From NCBI RefSeq assembly GCF_017086405.1, contig NZ_CP070973.1, positions 310,001 to 374,000 of the forward strand: a stretch of 64,000 nucleotides of DNA, read 5' to 3'. The translations under genes were made by a program, and so were the position numbers. Position 1 is the stretch's first letter. The number at the start of each line of letters is the position of its first letter. The notes beneath the pieces were generated by a model. That model did not search any database. It was not told where the DNA came from and saw only the letters and a program-made list of their open reading frames with translations. Below, one piece after another: positions 1-8,276 of the stretch. The DNA is from Mycobacterium gordonae (lineage in GTDB: Bacteria > Actinomycetota > Actinomycetes > Mycobacteriales > Mycobacteriaceae).

Positions 1-692
1 GCGGGCAGCAGTGGGTCGAGCTGTAGGTGGCGGACCACCGCGATCGACAGCGCGAACTCGTCGGTGAAACTCTGCGCCGTATCGTCGCGCTTGTCGCGCT
101 CAAGCGCCGTCTGCATGGCGTCGATGAGTGCCCTGGCGTCGTCGGCCCAGCCGTCGAGGGCAAACAACGACCGCATCTTGTCGGTGGTGATGTCGGTGGC
201 CGCACCGTGGAAGTGCGTGCACTGCCGGTCCAGGACGGCGCGGGACGCGGAAAGGCGTTGCGAGTCAAGGTTGTCCGGACGGATCCAGACGCCCTCGCGG
301 AAGTCGGCCAGGTGCAGGGCCATCGCCGCCTTGCGTAGTTCCAGACGGTCGGATGCGGTACGGCGCTCCATCGAGACGATGGCGAGTTCCCAGGTGCCGT
401 CCCATTCCCTGACGTCGTCGATGCGATAGGCCTCGTCGACCCGCTGCCGGCGCTCGGCCAGCCGGCCCGCGAGTGCGTAGCTGCCGTCTTCTGCGCTGAG
501 TTCGCCGTTGGAGACCATCCGCCACAGGCAGGTGCGGGCGGCGCCGTCGCTGATGCCGAACAGGGACGCCAACGCGACCAGACTAGCCACCGGCAACCTG
601 GCCTCGTCGGAACCCAATAATGCCGATGCCAGCACCGAGCGCGCGCTGAGCGGTCGGTCACCGATCAGTTCGCGCACACGAGATCCGGACAT
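1..692 (-). CDS. PaaX-family transcriptional repressor, truncated by the window edge
   Basis: Reading the minus strand from the ATG at 692 gives an open frame that runs off the start of the window, so only the N-terminal 230 residues are seen. It opens MSGSRVRELIGD and continues with a winged-helix region (VALASLFGISDGAARTCLWR, then MVSNGEL), which is typical of PaaX-type repressors; a middle region with WDGTWELAIVS also fits the family. PaaX proteins repress phenylacetate or related aromatic acid genes by binding an acyl-CoA effector. Here the gene diverges from a Rieske oxygenase, so local control of that gene is likely. The effector cannot be read from sequence. Confidence 0.8.
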   Translation of the reverse strand, partial: MSGSRVRELIGDRPLSARSVLASALLGSDEARLPVASLVALASLFGISDGAARTCLWRMVSNGELSAEDGSYALAGRLAERRQRVDEAYRIDDVREWDGTWELAIVSMERRTASDRLELRKAAMALHLADFREGVWIRPDNLDSQRLSASRAVLDRQCTHFHGAATDITTDKMRSLFALDGWADDARALIDAMQTALERDKRDDTAQSFTDEFALSIAVVRHLQLDPLLP

Positions 693-741
693 GGCGGGCA
701 CCGGACCATCTTCCCCGATCGCGCCGCGTATCACTGGATCA

Positions 742-770
742 TTGACGTGTGACATTCAAACTGTGATACT
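742..770 (+). promoter_or_regulatory. Sigma-A-like promoter of the Rieske oxygenase, probably leaderless
   Basis: TTGACG at 742-747 and GATACT at 765-770 are separated by exactly 17 bases. The expected start of transcription falls at about 777-778, which is the GTG start codon itself. A direct repeat of TGTGA(C/T)A lies between and across the boxes (749-768) and could be the site of the divergent PaaX-type repressor. Leaderless genes are common in mycobacteria. Confidence 0.6.
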
Positions 771-777
771 GACGAAC

Positions 778-1980
778 GTGGCCTCCCCGACGAAGCCGTT
801 GGTCGCCGACCCGTTGGTTGCCAGTGACGTCGAGATCGTCCGGCGCATACTGGCCCATATCGACCGCGGCACCACCGATGAGGGTGCCGCTTGGCGCGAG
901 CCCGTTGAAAACTATCTGGACGCAACGCGATTCGCGCGGGAGATGCGGATGTTGCGTGCCATGCCGAGCGTTTTCGTGCCGTCCGCGGCGATCGGCGACC
1001 CAGGGGACCACGTCGAACGAACGGCGTTCGGGGTGCCGTTGTTCGCGGTGCGCGGTCGCGACCGGAGCGCCCGGGTGTTCCGGAATGCGTGCCGTCACCG
1101 AGGATTCACGCTTGTCGAGGGCGCCGGATGTGCCAATGCCCTGGTATGCCGTTACCACGGCTGGACGTACCGGCTGGACGGATCGCTCGCCCACGTTCCG
1201 CACCGGGAGGCATTTCCCGACCTCGACGTGCACGCCCGGGGGTTGGTTGAGGTCAAGAGTCATGAGGTGGACGGGCTGATCGTCATCGACGCACTGGAAC
1301 CTGCTCCTGAACCGGACGACGACGCCGTGGGCTGGTTGACCGACGGGACTCCCTGGCGCGACAAGCTCATGCCCGCACAACGACTCGTGTATGTCGACGC
1401 CACGTTGCGACCCATGAACTGGAAGGTTCTCGTCGAGCAGTTCCTAGAGGGCTACCACATCCGGTCGACGCACAAGGAGACCTTCTTCCCGCTGCAGTAC
1501 GACGACCTCAACGTGGTCGAGAGGTTCGGCCCGAATTCCCGTCTGACCTTCCCGTACCGCAACATTGAGCGGCTGCGCGACCGTCCGGAGGATACGTGGA
1601 CGACAGACGCACGGGTGACCTACCTCTATCAGCTCTTCCCGAACGTCATGCTGGCGACGTTCCCGGACCTGTTGTTGATGATCGTGATCGATCCGGTCGA
1701 TATCGGTCACAGCATGGTCACCGTCTATTCGATGGTGCGGCCGGAGGTGGCTGGGCGGGCGGGCAGCGATGCGCGGCAGCGTGACCCGGTCGCCGCGGGC
1801 GCGCTCATCGCGCGTGGGACGGCAGAGGATAACGAGATGTCCGAGGGGGTTCAGCGCGGCTTGAACTCCGGGGCAAATGCTTTCGTCGAATTCGGTCGGC
1901 ACGAGAGTGCTGCCGGGCATTTTCACGCGGTGCTCGACGACCGCCTGGCGCGGTTCGCGCCGGCCGCTACGGCGTCTTGA
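778..1980 (+). CDS. Rieske non-heme iron aromatic ring-hydroxylating oxygenase, alpha subunit
   Basis: This 400-residue protein should insert oxygen into, or demethylate, an aromatic or steroid-like substrate using electrons from a partner reductase. The Rieske 2Fe-2S ligands are visible as CRH (C105, H107) and CRYH (C124, H127). The mononuclear iron histidines are H227 and H232 in the motif EGYHIRSTH. I chose the GTG at 778 because the open frame further upstream overlaps the divergent repressor gene and has no family similarity, and because the promoter places transcription at this codon. No ferredoxin or reductase gene is adjacent, so electrons must come from elsewhere. The substrate is unknown. 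Confidence 0.85.
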   Translation: MASPTKPLVADPLVASDVEIVRRILAHIDRGTTDEGAAWREPVENYLDATRFAREMRMLRAMPSVFVPSAAIGDPGDHVERTAFGVPLFAVRGRDRSARVFRNACRHRGFTLVEGAGCANALVCRYHGWTYRLDGSLAHVPHREAFPDLDVHARGLVEVKSHEVDGLIVIDALEPAPEPDDDAVGWLTDGTPWRDKLMPAQRLVYVDATLRPMNWKVLVEQFLEGYHIRSTHKETFFPLQYDDLNVVERFGPNSRLTFPYRNIERLRDRPEDTWTTDARVTYLYQLFPNVMLATFPDLLLMIVIDPVDIGHSMVTVYSMVRPEVAGRAGSDARQRDPVAAGALIARGTAEDNEMSEGVQRGLNSGANAFVEFGRHESAAGHFHAVLDDRLARFAPAATAS

Positions 1981-2788
1981 GGAACACGTCGTTGAAGGTG
2001 ACGGTGCGAAGATTGCGCGCGCGGATGATGTCGACCAGTTGCGGGTAGACGTGCGTGACGGGCAGGTGGTTGAGGTGCCCGATCACGATGGACTGCGGCG
2101 TGAAGTACTGGTCGGCCATCTTCACGATGTATTCCTCGGTGATCAGCGTCGAGTCCGACAGCGAACCCGACCACAGGACCGGGACGCTGTATCCGAGATC
2201 GGCGGCCACCGCGTCGACGTCGGCGTTGTGCTTGGCATACGGTGGCCGCCAATAAGGTTTGGCGCCAACGCCATAAGTCTTCTTCAAGAAGTCGTCGTTG
2301 CGCATCAACTGCTTGGCGATTTCGCCCTTGGACAGCGTCGTCAGGTCGGGGTGCGACCAGGTGTGGTTGCCGAGTTCGATCTGCCCGGACTCGACCAACG
2401 GCCGGAGCAACTCCAGATTGTCGGTCCAGGAGTCGTAGGTGCCGTTGACGAAGTACGTCAACCGGATGCCGGTGTCCTTGGCGAACTGAGTGTAGGCGCG
2501 CACCACTTCGGTGTTGGTGCCGTCGTCGACGGTCAGCGCCAGCAGGTCACCACTGCCCGGAAGCTGGCTGAGCACGCCGCCGCCGGGCAGCCGTATGCGT
2601 GCGCTCGGCGGTGGCGGCGGCAGCAGTCCTGCGACCGTCGGTCCTGCGGGCGGTGCGGCGGCGTCCGCTGCCGGGGCCTGGGCGAAAGTCCGCGGTTGGG
2701 GGTCCACCATGCATCGGGCCAGACCCACGCTCGCGACGGTGGTGAACGCGAGAGAGCCAAGGAAACGGCGGCGGCTCAGCTCTGACAT
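1967..2788 (-). CDS. Exported polysaccharide deacetylase (NodB domain)
   Basis: The protein of 273 residues begins MSELSRRRFLG, a twin-arginine export signal, which supports the start at 2788 over the longer TTG-initiated frame. After a Pro/Ala-rich linker, the carbohydrate esterase 4 motifs follow: TVDDG with metal aspartate D88/D89, H142-x3-H146 in NHTWSHPDL, and RPPY. Such enzymes remove acetyl groups from peptidoglycan or other surface glycans. The 3' end overlaps the convergent Rieske gene by 14 bases. It lies outside the cytoplasm; substrate not determinable. Confidence 0.85.
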   Translation of the reverse strand: MSELSRRRFLGSLAFTTVASVGLARCMVDPQPRTFAQAPAADAAAPPAGPTVAGLLPPPPPSARIRLPGGGVLSQLPGSGDLLALTVDDGTNTEVVRAYTQFAKDTGIRLTYFVNGTYDSWTDNLELLRPLVESGQIELGNHTWSHPDLTTLSKGEIAKQLMRNDDFLKKTYGVGAKPYWRPPYAKHNADVDAVAADLGYSVPVLWSGSLSDSTLITEEYIVKMADQYFTPQSIVIGHLNHLPVTHVYPQLVDIIRARNLRTVTFNDVFLKTP

Positions 2789-2958
2789 TCGATGGCCGCA
2801 ATCGGCTTCCGGGTGCGCCAGGAACCTCGCGGACCCGTGCCCAGGTCGCAAAATTCCTCCACCAGCAACGACACCACAGCAGCGAACCGTATCATGACCA
2901 GCGCAGATCTACGCTGCGCAGCGCCACAGCAGCGCCGAACTGTTGTGGCAATCACAGA

Positions 2959-3142
2959 TCAGCAGTAACCGATGCCGATGTCGACCGACAGTTGCGTGCC
3001 GGTCACGAACCGGGCTTGATCGGATGCCAGCCAGGCGACGGCGTCCGCGACGTCCTCGGGCTGGGCGACGCCGTCAGGCAACAGCGGCTTGTGCATGTCA
3101 CGCAGCTGCGGGTGGGTGTCGGCCGTTCAGTGGCCGACTCAT
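2959..3142 (-). pseudogene. Short-chain dehydrogenase collapsed by an internal deletion
   Basis: A good ribosome site (AAGGAGA) precedes an ATG at 3142 encoding MSRPLNGR, which looks like the first residues of an SDR just before the Rossmann glycine motif. The sequence then jumps, out of frame, to a clear SDR C-terminus: [15 protein letters not shown], then [18 protein letters not shown], then [11 protein letters not shown] and a stop at 2959. About 200 codons, including the cofactor site and the Tyr-x3-Lys site, are missing. The C-terminal style resembles mycofactocin-associated SDRs. It cannot make a working enzyme. Confidence 0.75.
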
Positions 3143-3194
3143 CGGTCTCCTTGCACGGGGTACTCCCTGGATGCTCCGACGATAGGCTGGCTGC

Positions 3195-3668
3195 ATGGAC
3201 GTCATTGTTGTCGACCGGGGGCCGCGAAGGATCAGTCGCAGGGTGGAGGTGGCCGCGCCGGCGGCGGAGTTGTTCGCGATGGCCGCCGATCCGCGGCGGC
3301 ACAATGAACTGGATGGATCAGGCACGGTACAGGCCAACGTCAAGGCTCCGGCCCACCTCACCGAAGGGGCGAAGTTCTCGACGAACATGAAAATGTTCGG
3401 CCTGCCTTATCGCGTCACGAGCACGGTGACCGCGTTCAGGCCCGTCGAGCTGATCGAGTGGCGGCATCCGCTGGGCCACCGGTGGCGGTGGGAATTCGAG
3501 GCGCTGTCGCCCACCTTGACGCAGGTCACTGAGACCTTCGACTACCACGATGCCGGCACGCTCAAGAAGAAGCTGAAGTACTACGAGCGGCTGGGTTTCG
3601 CCAAGGCGAACGCGTCCGGCATCGAAGCGACGTTGGCCAAGCTGCGCGACCGGTACGCGACGCAGTGA
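3195..3668 (+). CDS. SRPBCC (START-like) family protein
   Basis: The 157-residue protein has the helix-grip pattern of SRPBCC or polyketide cyclase-like proteins: a first strand with an [14 protein letters not shown] helix, middle strands, and a long C-terminal helix (from about residue 125). These proteins bind hydrophobic ligands in a closed pocket; mycobacteria carry many with unknown ligands. The start ATG at 3195 has only a weak ribosome site. It is convergent with the PPOX gene, with one base between stops. Confidence 0.75.
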   Translation: MDVIVVDRGPRRISRRVEVAAPAAELFAMAADPRRHNELDGSGTVQANVKAPAHLTEGAKFSTNMKMFGLPYRVTSTVTAFRPVELIEWRHPLGHRWRWEFEALSPTLTQVTETFDYHDAGTLKKKLKYYERLGFAKANASGIEATLAKLRDRYATQ

Positions 3669-3669
3669 T

Positions 3670-4227
3670 TCATGCCGCCGGGTCGGCGGCATCCCAGGGG
3701 ACCACACCGGAAACCCAGTGTGAGAGCAGTTCGACCTCGTCGTTGCGGTGCAGGTGCCGGGGCGGTGTGGCGAACGTCGAGTAAGGGCGGCACCGGATCA
3801 CCACACGATTCTCCCGGTCGCACATCGCCTCGATCGACGGGCGCGCTTCGGGTCCGAGCGGTTGGCCCGACATCCTTCCGGCCACTGCCATCATCACGTC
3901 TACCGCCAGGTCGCGGTCGGTGTCCAACGTCGCGTCCGTGTAGACCTGCAGATAGGTGAAAGGCCAGCGCTCGTCCAGCACGCACAGGCTGACCTTGTTG
4001 TCGCGCTCGATGATCCGGGCCTTGCCGCGACCGGCCATGGTGGACACCAGCAGCTCGCCGTCATCGGTCGGGATGTAGTAGACGATCGACATCGCCGGCC
4101 CGTCGTTGCGCCTGCGGTAGCCGAAAACCGCGGTGCGATGCGTACGGACGAATTCGCGTCGCTCCGAGGGGAGCATGTCGCGATCGGTGGGAGCCGTGAA
4201 GGGCTCGGCTGCGAGCGGGAGAAGCAT
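3670..4227 (-). CDS. PPOX-class flavin/F420-binding protein
   Basis: This 185-residue protein has the split beta-barrel pattern of pyridoxamine-phosphate-oxidase-like proteins of the Rv1155 type: RTAVFGYRR, then MSIVYYIPTDDGELLVST, GKARIIERDNKVSLCVLDE and FTYLQVYTDAT. In mycobacteria this family binds F420 or FMN and reduces small molecules. A ribosome site (GAAGGATG) sits upstream of the ATG at 4227. It is divergent from a TetR regulator with a perfect palindrome between them, so it is probably the regulator's target. Confidence 0.8.
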   Translation of the reverse strand: MLLPLAAEPFTAPTDRDMLPSERREFVRTHRTAVFGYRRRNDGPAMSIVYYIPTDDGELLVSTMAGRGKARIIERDNKVSLCVLDERWPFTYLQVYTDATLDTDRDLAVDVMMAVAGRMSGQPLGPEARPSIEAMCDRENRVVIRCRPYSTFATPPRHLHRNDEVELLSHWVSGVVPWDAADPAA

Positions 4228-4267
4228 GCTGAAACATCCTTCATGGCAGGGGCGTTGACCCGTTGAC

Positions 4268-4296
4268 TATTTATGGGTACAGTGTGTCCATAAATA
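4268..4296. promoter_or_regulatory. TetR-type operator, perfect 9-bp inverted repeat
   Basis: TATTTATGG (4268-4276) and CCATAAATA (4288-4296) are exact reverse complements separated by 11 bases. The site is AT-rich against a GC-rich background and lies between the divergent PPOX and TetR genes, overlapping the TetR start. TTGACC (4255-4260) with TACAGT 17 bases downstream, or TTGACT (4263-4268), could be promoter elements. Binding here would shut both genes. Confidence 0.75.
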
Positions 4297-4952
4297 CTGC
4301 TGATGTCAACTCCGCTCCGGGCCGCTCACGTGGGCGTCCGGCGCTACCGCTAGACCGCATCGTCGCAGTGGCCCTCGAACTCGTCGACGAAGAAGGCGCG
4401 GAGGCGCTTTCCATGCGATCGCTGGCGCAGCGCCTGGGTTCGGGCACCGCAACGCTGTACCGGCACTTCGCCAACCGGGCTGAACTCGTGGCCATGGTGG
4501 TGGATCGGATGCTCGGCGAGGTGGTGGTGGACAGTGCCCCCGGGCTGGCGTGGGACGAGGCATGCATCTCGTTCGCGCGCGCCATGTTTGGCGCTCTCGG
4601 GAGGCACGGCAACGCCGCGCCGTTGCTGATCGGACAGGTCCCGGTCGGTCCGAACGCCACGGCTCAGCGGGAATTCGTGCTGAGGGTGCTGCTGGACGGC
4701 GGATTCTCCGCGGCAACTGCCGCGCGCAGTTATGCCACCCTGTCGCGCTTCGTGTTGGGCTTCGCCATGCAGGTGCCGGCGGCGGCGGTGGCGGAGCACC
4801 ACGACGCGGCGGCGGCGGAGGCATTCAGCCGCCTCGACTCCGGTAGTTACCCGGCCACCGCCACCGTCGCCCCGCACCTGCCGGTGCCCCTGGCCGAGGA
4901 GTTCAGCTTTGGGCTGCAACTCCTGATCGAGGGGTTGACCCAGCTGGCTTGA
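4284..4952 (+). CDS. TetR-family transcriptional regulator
   Basis: The 222-residue protein has a helix-turn-helix near the N-terminus (SMRSLAQRLGSGTATLYRHF) after the RGRPALPLDRIV lead-in, followed by an all-helical ligand domain with a TetR_C-type region. The GTG at 4284 is chosen; a TTG at 4263 is the only upstream alternative. The operator overlaps the start, so autorepression is likely. The divergent PPOX-fold gene is the probable target. The C-terminal half is Ala/His-rich (PAAAVAEHHDAAAAEAF). Confidence 0.8.
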   Translation: MSINTADVNSAPGRSRGRPALPLDRIVAVALELVDEEGAEALSMRSLAQRLGSGTATLYRHFANRAELVAMVVDRMLGEVVVDSAPGLAWDEACISFARAMFGALGRHGNAAPLLIGQVPVGPNATAQREFVLRVLLDGGFSAATAARSYATLSRFVLGFAMQVPAAAVAEHHDAAAAEAFSRLDSGSYPATATVAPHLPVPLAEEFSFGLQLLIEGLTQLA

Positions 4953-4970
4953 CGCCTCGGTGGGCGACGT

Positions 4971-5687
4971 TCAGTTACCGAATCCGGACGGCGCGGGCAC
5001 CGGAGCGGGGGCGCCGCCGCCTAACCGAGCCGCGGCGAACGCCGCGCCCTGGTCGATCGACGACCCGTCGTCAGCGTAGGAGTTGTGGGCTGCGAAATTC
5101 AGTCCCTGCGAGCACACCGGGTCTTCAGGGGCGCAGATCTTGAGCGTCTTCGCCTGGTAGAGCGGACCGATCGCCACTTGCGGCTGACCCAGGAATTCCA
5201 TCGCGCGCAAGTTGGGGGTCCCGAACAAGACCACCGACGAGACATGGTCGGCGACAGCGGGATCCAGCGGCTTGGGCACCGTCGCCGGGTCGACCCCGTC
5301 CGGAACACGGGCGGAGGTGACGAAGCCCATGACGGCAGCGCCCTGCGAGAAGCCGGACAGCACCATCTTCGTCTTGGGGCACGCGCTCGCCATCGAGTTC
5401 ACGTGAGCGCCGGCATCCCGGATGCCGTCGACGCCGGTGGCCCATTCCTCGCTGGCGGGGTAGTTGACGGAGTAGACGCCCAGCGACTGGGCCCCGATTC
5501 GCGGGCGCAGGTTGTCGACGAAGGCCTGCCCGGTGGCGCCCAGGCCGTCCTCGCCCGTCCCTCTGGCGTAGACCACCTCGACGTCTGGGCACGGCTCAGC
5601 AGACGCACCTGGCGCGGGGGAAGCCAGAATCGAAGCACTGAGACCCGCAGCTACGGCTGCGGCGGAACCGAGGAAGCGCGTGATCAT
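4971..5687 (-). CDS. Secreted cutinase-like esterase (Culp family)
   Basis: The protein is 238 residues with a Sec signal peptide ending near PGASA-EP. The serine hydrolase nucleophile motif GFSQG and paired cysteines (CPDVEVVYARGTGE near the N-terminus, a CAPEDPVC segment with catalytic Asp, and a later His in AAHNSY) match mycobacterial cutinase-like proteins. These hydrolyse esters, phospholipids or polysorbates outside the cell. The C-terminus is Pro/Ala-rich. It stands alone, convergent with the TetR gene. Confidence 0.88.
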   Translation of the reverse strand: MITRFLGSAAAVAAGLSASILASPAPGASAEPCPDVEVVYARGTGEDGLGATGQAFVDNLRPRIGAQSLGVYSVNYPASEEWATGVDGIRDAGAHVNSMASACPKTKMVLSGFSQGAAVMGFVTSARVPDGVDPATVPKPLDPAVADHVSSVVLFGTPNLRAMEFLGQPQVAIGPLYQAKTLKICAPEDPVCSQGLNFAAHNSYADDGSSIDQGAAFAAARLGGGAPAPVPAPSGFGN

Positions 5688-5799
5688 GCCGCTTATTTTG
5701 CCCGCCTATGCGTTCTCCAAACCACCGCAAACGTATTAACGCTGTGAATTTTCACAGCCGGGCCCCACGCCCGTTGCCGGGATGCACGGCCAGTCGCCG

Positions 5800-6783
5800 T
5801 CACACGTGGGGGAGAACTTCGTCGACCAACCGGTGCAGACCGGCCCACCCCTCGTCGATCGGAAGACCACCGATCAAGGGGTTGATCACGACGTCTGTTC
5901 GGCCACCGTGGATCTGCGCGACCAACTGGTCCGGGGTGAGAATCTCGACGTTGTCGAGTTGACGGAGATCAGCGACCGTCGCCGCCGGTGTCTCGTTGGG
6001 CCTGGGAACCCCGGTCCGTTTCCAACCGGTGTACTCGACCGCCTCGTTCATGACGAATTCGCCGTACCGAGACCAGGCCTCGTCCGGGTCTGGATGCAGC
6101 AATGTGACGGTGCTGCCGTTTTCGGGGTAGTAGGCAAAGCCCGTCTTGCCCTGCTTGCGCAACTCGTCGGTGTATACGGTCACCAACTCGGGCATGGCCA
6201 TCGGCGGCGAGAACGGCAACCCGAACCGCGCCGCGCGCCGAGCCGCGGCTGCGGTCATCCCGCCGACGAAAAAGAACGGGTGCGGACGCGTGTGCGGCTT
6301 GGGCGTGACGTTAATGACGGCGCCGTCGTACTCGAAGGGCTCATCGCCCCATGCCTGCAGCAGCACCGAAAGGCAAAGGTCCATCAGGGCGCCGCGCCGC
6401 GACCAGTCCTTGCCGGCCGCATGATATTCCTCGGGTCGATAACCCATGCCGGCCACGAAGCTGAACCGGCCCTGGGCGAGATTGTCCAGCACGGCGATAT
6501 CCTCGGCGAGCCGGATCGGATCGTAGAGTGGCACGATCAGCGCGTTGATGCTGATGCGGGTTCGGCGGGTCCGTCCCGCCAGCGCGGCGGCCAGCAGCAA
6601 CGGTGACGGCAGCCAACCCGTGGCGGCCAGGTGGTGTTCCTCGGCGCTGATCGCCGTGAACCCGCTGTTGTCGGCGAATTCCGCCATCTCCAGCGCGGCG
6701 CGGTAGCGATCGCCGTGGGGTCCTGACGGATCCGCGATGTTGGTCATGTTCAGCCGCAGCGCGGTGAGCAGTTCCGCCATCAT
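5800..6783 (-). CDS. LLM-class (luciferase-like) F420/FMN-dependent oxidoreductase
   Basis: The 327-residue protein has the luciferase-like TIM-barrel pattern: EMAEFADNSGFTAISAEEHH, then DPIRLAEDIAVLDNLAQGR, FVAGMGYRPEEYHAAG and HPFFFVGG. In mycobacteria such proteins usually use F420 and reduce or oxidise ketones and related metabolites. Its ATG overlaps the stop of the TetR gene by four bases (ATGA), so the two are coupled in one operon and the regulator probably senses the enzyme's substrate. Confidence 0.85.
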   Translation of the reverse strand: MMAELLTALRLNMTNIADPSGPHGDRYRAALEMAEFADNSGFTAISAEEHHLAATGWLPSPLLLAAALAGRTRRTRISINALIVPLYDPIRLAEDIAVLDNLAQGRFSFVAGMGYRPEEYHAAGKDWSRRGALMDLCLSVLLQAWGDEPFEYDGAVINVTPKPHTRPHPFFFVGGMTAAAARRAARFGLPFSPPMAMPELVTVYTDELRKQGKTGFAYYPENGSTVTLLHPDPDEAWSRYGEFVMNEAVEYTGWKRTGVPRPNETPAATVADLRQLDNVEILTPDQLVAQIHGGRTDVVINPLIGGLPIDEGWAGLHRLVDEVLPHV

Positions 6784-7445
6784 TGCCCGGATTGCGGAGG
6801 CCCGAACAACGTCCCTCTGATCATCCGCTTGGCAGCACTGAGTGTGGCGTCATAAGTCTGCTGCGAGCCGCGGGCGGCCGGCTCCGTGAGGCCGCGGGTC
6901 AGTGCGCAGATGGCGTCGACAGCGGCCGCGGTGTTCGTGGCGGGGGAGAGTGCGCCTCGGCTGTGCGCCGTATCGACGATCTCGGTGACGACGACGCGCA
7001 GCGCCTTCGAGCCGGGGTACTGGCCGCCGCTGGGTACCGCCTGCGTGGTGCCGCCGGAGCGCACGGCGCGCAGAAAGGCGGGCAGGTGCGGATAGTCGTG
7101 TATTAGCCGCTTCGATTCGTCCAGCACCGCATCGAGCTGGTCGGCGACGTCATCAAAGCCCTCGACGGCGGCCCGCAGTCGGGGTAGGACGATGTTCTCG
7201 ATCTCCTCACTGGTCGCCTTGAGTAGTTCGGACTTGTTCGCGAAGTAGTGGTAAAGGCTGCCGCTGGTCATGTCGGCGGCGCGGGCGATCTCGCGGATCG
7301 TCGTCTGGGAATAGCCGACCTCGGCCACGCAGCGCATCGCCGCAGCCATGATCCGGTAGCGAGTCTGCTCTCCGTCTGCACCCACCGGACGGCCGAGCTG
7401 GGCTCCCGACGGTGATCGATCGGACAGGGAAGAACTGGTAGTCAC
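6780..7445 (-). CDS. TetR-family regulator, paralogue 1 of a divergent pair
   Basis: A 221-residue TetR protein: GRPVGADGEQTRYRIMAAAM, then the helix-turn-helix region TIREIARAADMTSGSLYHYF. It shares close wording with the divergent regulator at 7607 (both have GRPVGA, MRCVA-VGYS and TIREIAR), so the two arose by duplication. It is first in the operon with the LLM oxidoreductase. An imperfect operator lies between the two regulators. Confidence 0.85.
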   Translation of the reverse strand: MTTSSSLSDRSPSGAQLGRPVGADGEQTRYRIMAAAMRCVAEVGYSQTTIREIARAADMTSGSLYHYFANKSELLKATSEEIENIVLPRLRAAVEGFDDVADQLDAVLDESKRLIHDYPHLPAFLRAVRSGGTTQAVPSGGQYPGSKALRVVVTEIVDTAHSRGALSPATNTAAAVDAICALTRGLTEPAARGSQQTYDATLSAAKRMIRGTLFGPPQSGQ

Positions 7446-7521
7446 GCTTGAATGGCCCCCATCGAGAAAATGCTGAAATCGCCTACCACCGCGACCGCCC
7501 GGCCGCAGGAACTAATTGATC

Positions 7522-7545
7522 GGTCGAATATAAATGTATTTGACC
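7522..7545. promoter_or_regulatory. Operator between divergent TetR paralogues
   Basis: GGTCGAATA (7522-7530) and TATTTGACC (7537-7545) form 9-bp arms with one mismatch and a 6-base spacer. It is the most AT-rich stretch of the 160-base intergenic region. Either or both TetR proteins could bind it. Confidence 0.6.
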
Positions 7546-7606
7546 ACGTCGATACAGACCCCGCCGGTCCAGGTGGGCAGGAACACGAGTAAGGACACGG
7601 CTCACC

Positions 7607-8218
7607 ATGGCCGGAACGAATCGGGGCCGCCCCGTAGGCGCAACTGGTGAGGAGACTCGCCAGCGGATCATCGGCGCAACGATGCGCTGCGTGGCGCAGG
7701 TCGGTTACTCCCGGGCGACCATCCGTGAGATCGCCCGGACGGCCAACGTCACCAGCGCGAGCCTCTACAACTACTTTCCGAACAAGGCGGAACTGCTCAA
7801 GGCCACGGTCAGGGGCAGGGCCGAGGCTGCCGTTCCGCGGTTGCGCAGGGCGGCCAGCGGGCCAGGTCACGTCGTCGATCGAATCGCGGCCGTCCTAGAT
7901 GAGTGCGGCGCCTTGATGCGCGAGTATCCCGATCTGGCGGCGTTCGAGTGGGCCATCCAGGCGGAACACTTCGCAAAGGCCGGAGGGGAACCTCGGTTCG
8001 AGAACTTCAGCAAGATCATCGAGGGTGTGGTGGAGCAGGCCTGCCGCAACGGCGAACTCGGTGCTCATCCCGACCCGCACGCCACCGGGGAAGCGATTTA
8101 CGCGCTTATCTACGGCCTCACGGAGCTGGCCGCGACGCTGCCGCCCGACGACTACCACGCGGCCCTGAATGCGGCCAAAGTAATGGTAAGAGGGGAACTC
8201 TTCGCTCCGGGAAGCTAG
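7607..8218 (+). CDS. TetR-family regulator, paralogue 2 of a divergent pair
   Basis: A 203-residue TetR protein starting MAGTNRGRPVGATGEE, with helix-turn-helix TIREIARTANVTSASLYNYF. It is read in the same direction as the two monooxygenase genes that begin 58 bases downstream, so it may be the first gene of their operon or their local repressor. A small palindrome TTGAT-TGCG-ATCAA (8226-8239) lies before the first monooxygenase start. Confidence 0.85.
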   Translation: MAGTNRGRPVGATGEETRQRIIGATMRCVAQVGYSRATIREIARTANVTSASLYNYFPNKAELLKATVRGRAEAAVPRLRRAASGPGHVVDRIAAVLDECGALMREYPDLAAFEWAIQAEHFAKAGGEPRFENFSKIIEGVVEQACRNGELGAHPDPHATGEAIYALIYGLTELAATLPPDDYHAALNAAKVMVRGELFAPGS

Positions 8219-8276
8219 CATCTCCTTGATTGCGATCAAGCGATCGATTATCCGGACGGGCTCACGGAGGTCGCGG

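Noticed and set aside
508..777. N-terminal extension of the Rieske oxygenase upstream of 778
   Set aside because: It is antisense to the PaaX-type repressor, has no family similarity and lies upstream of the promoter.
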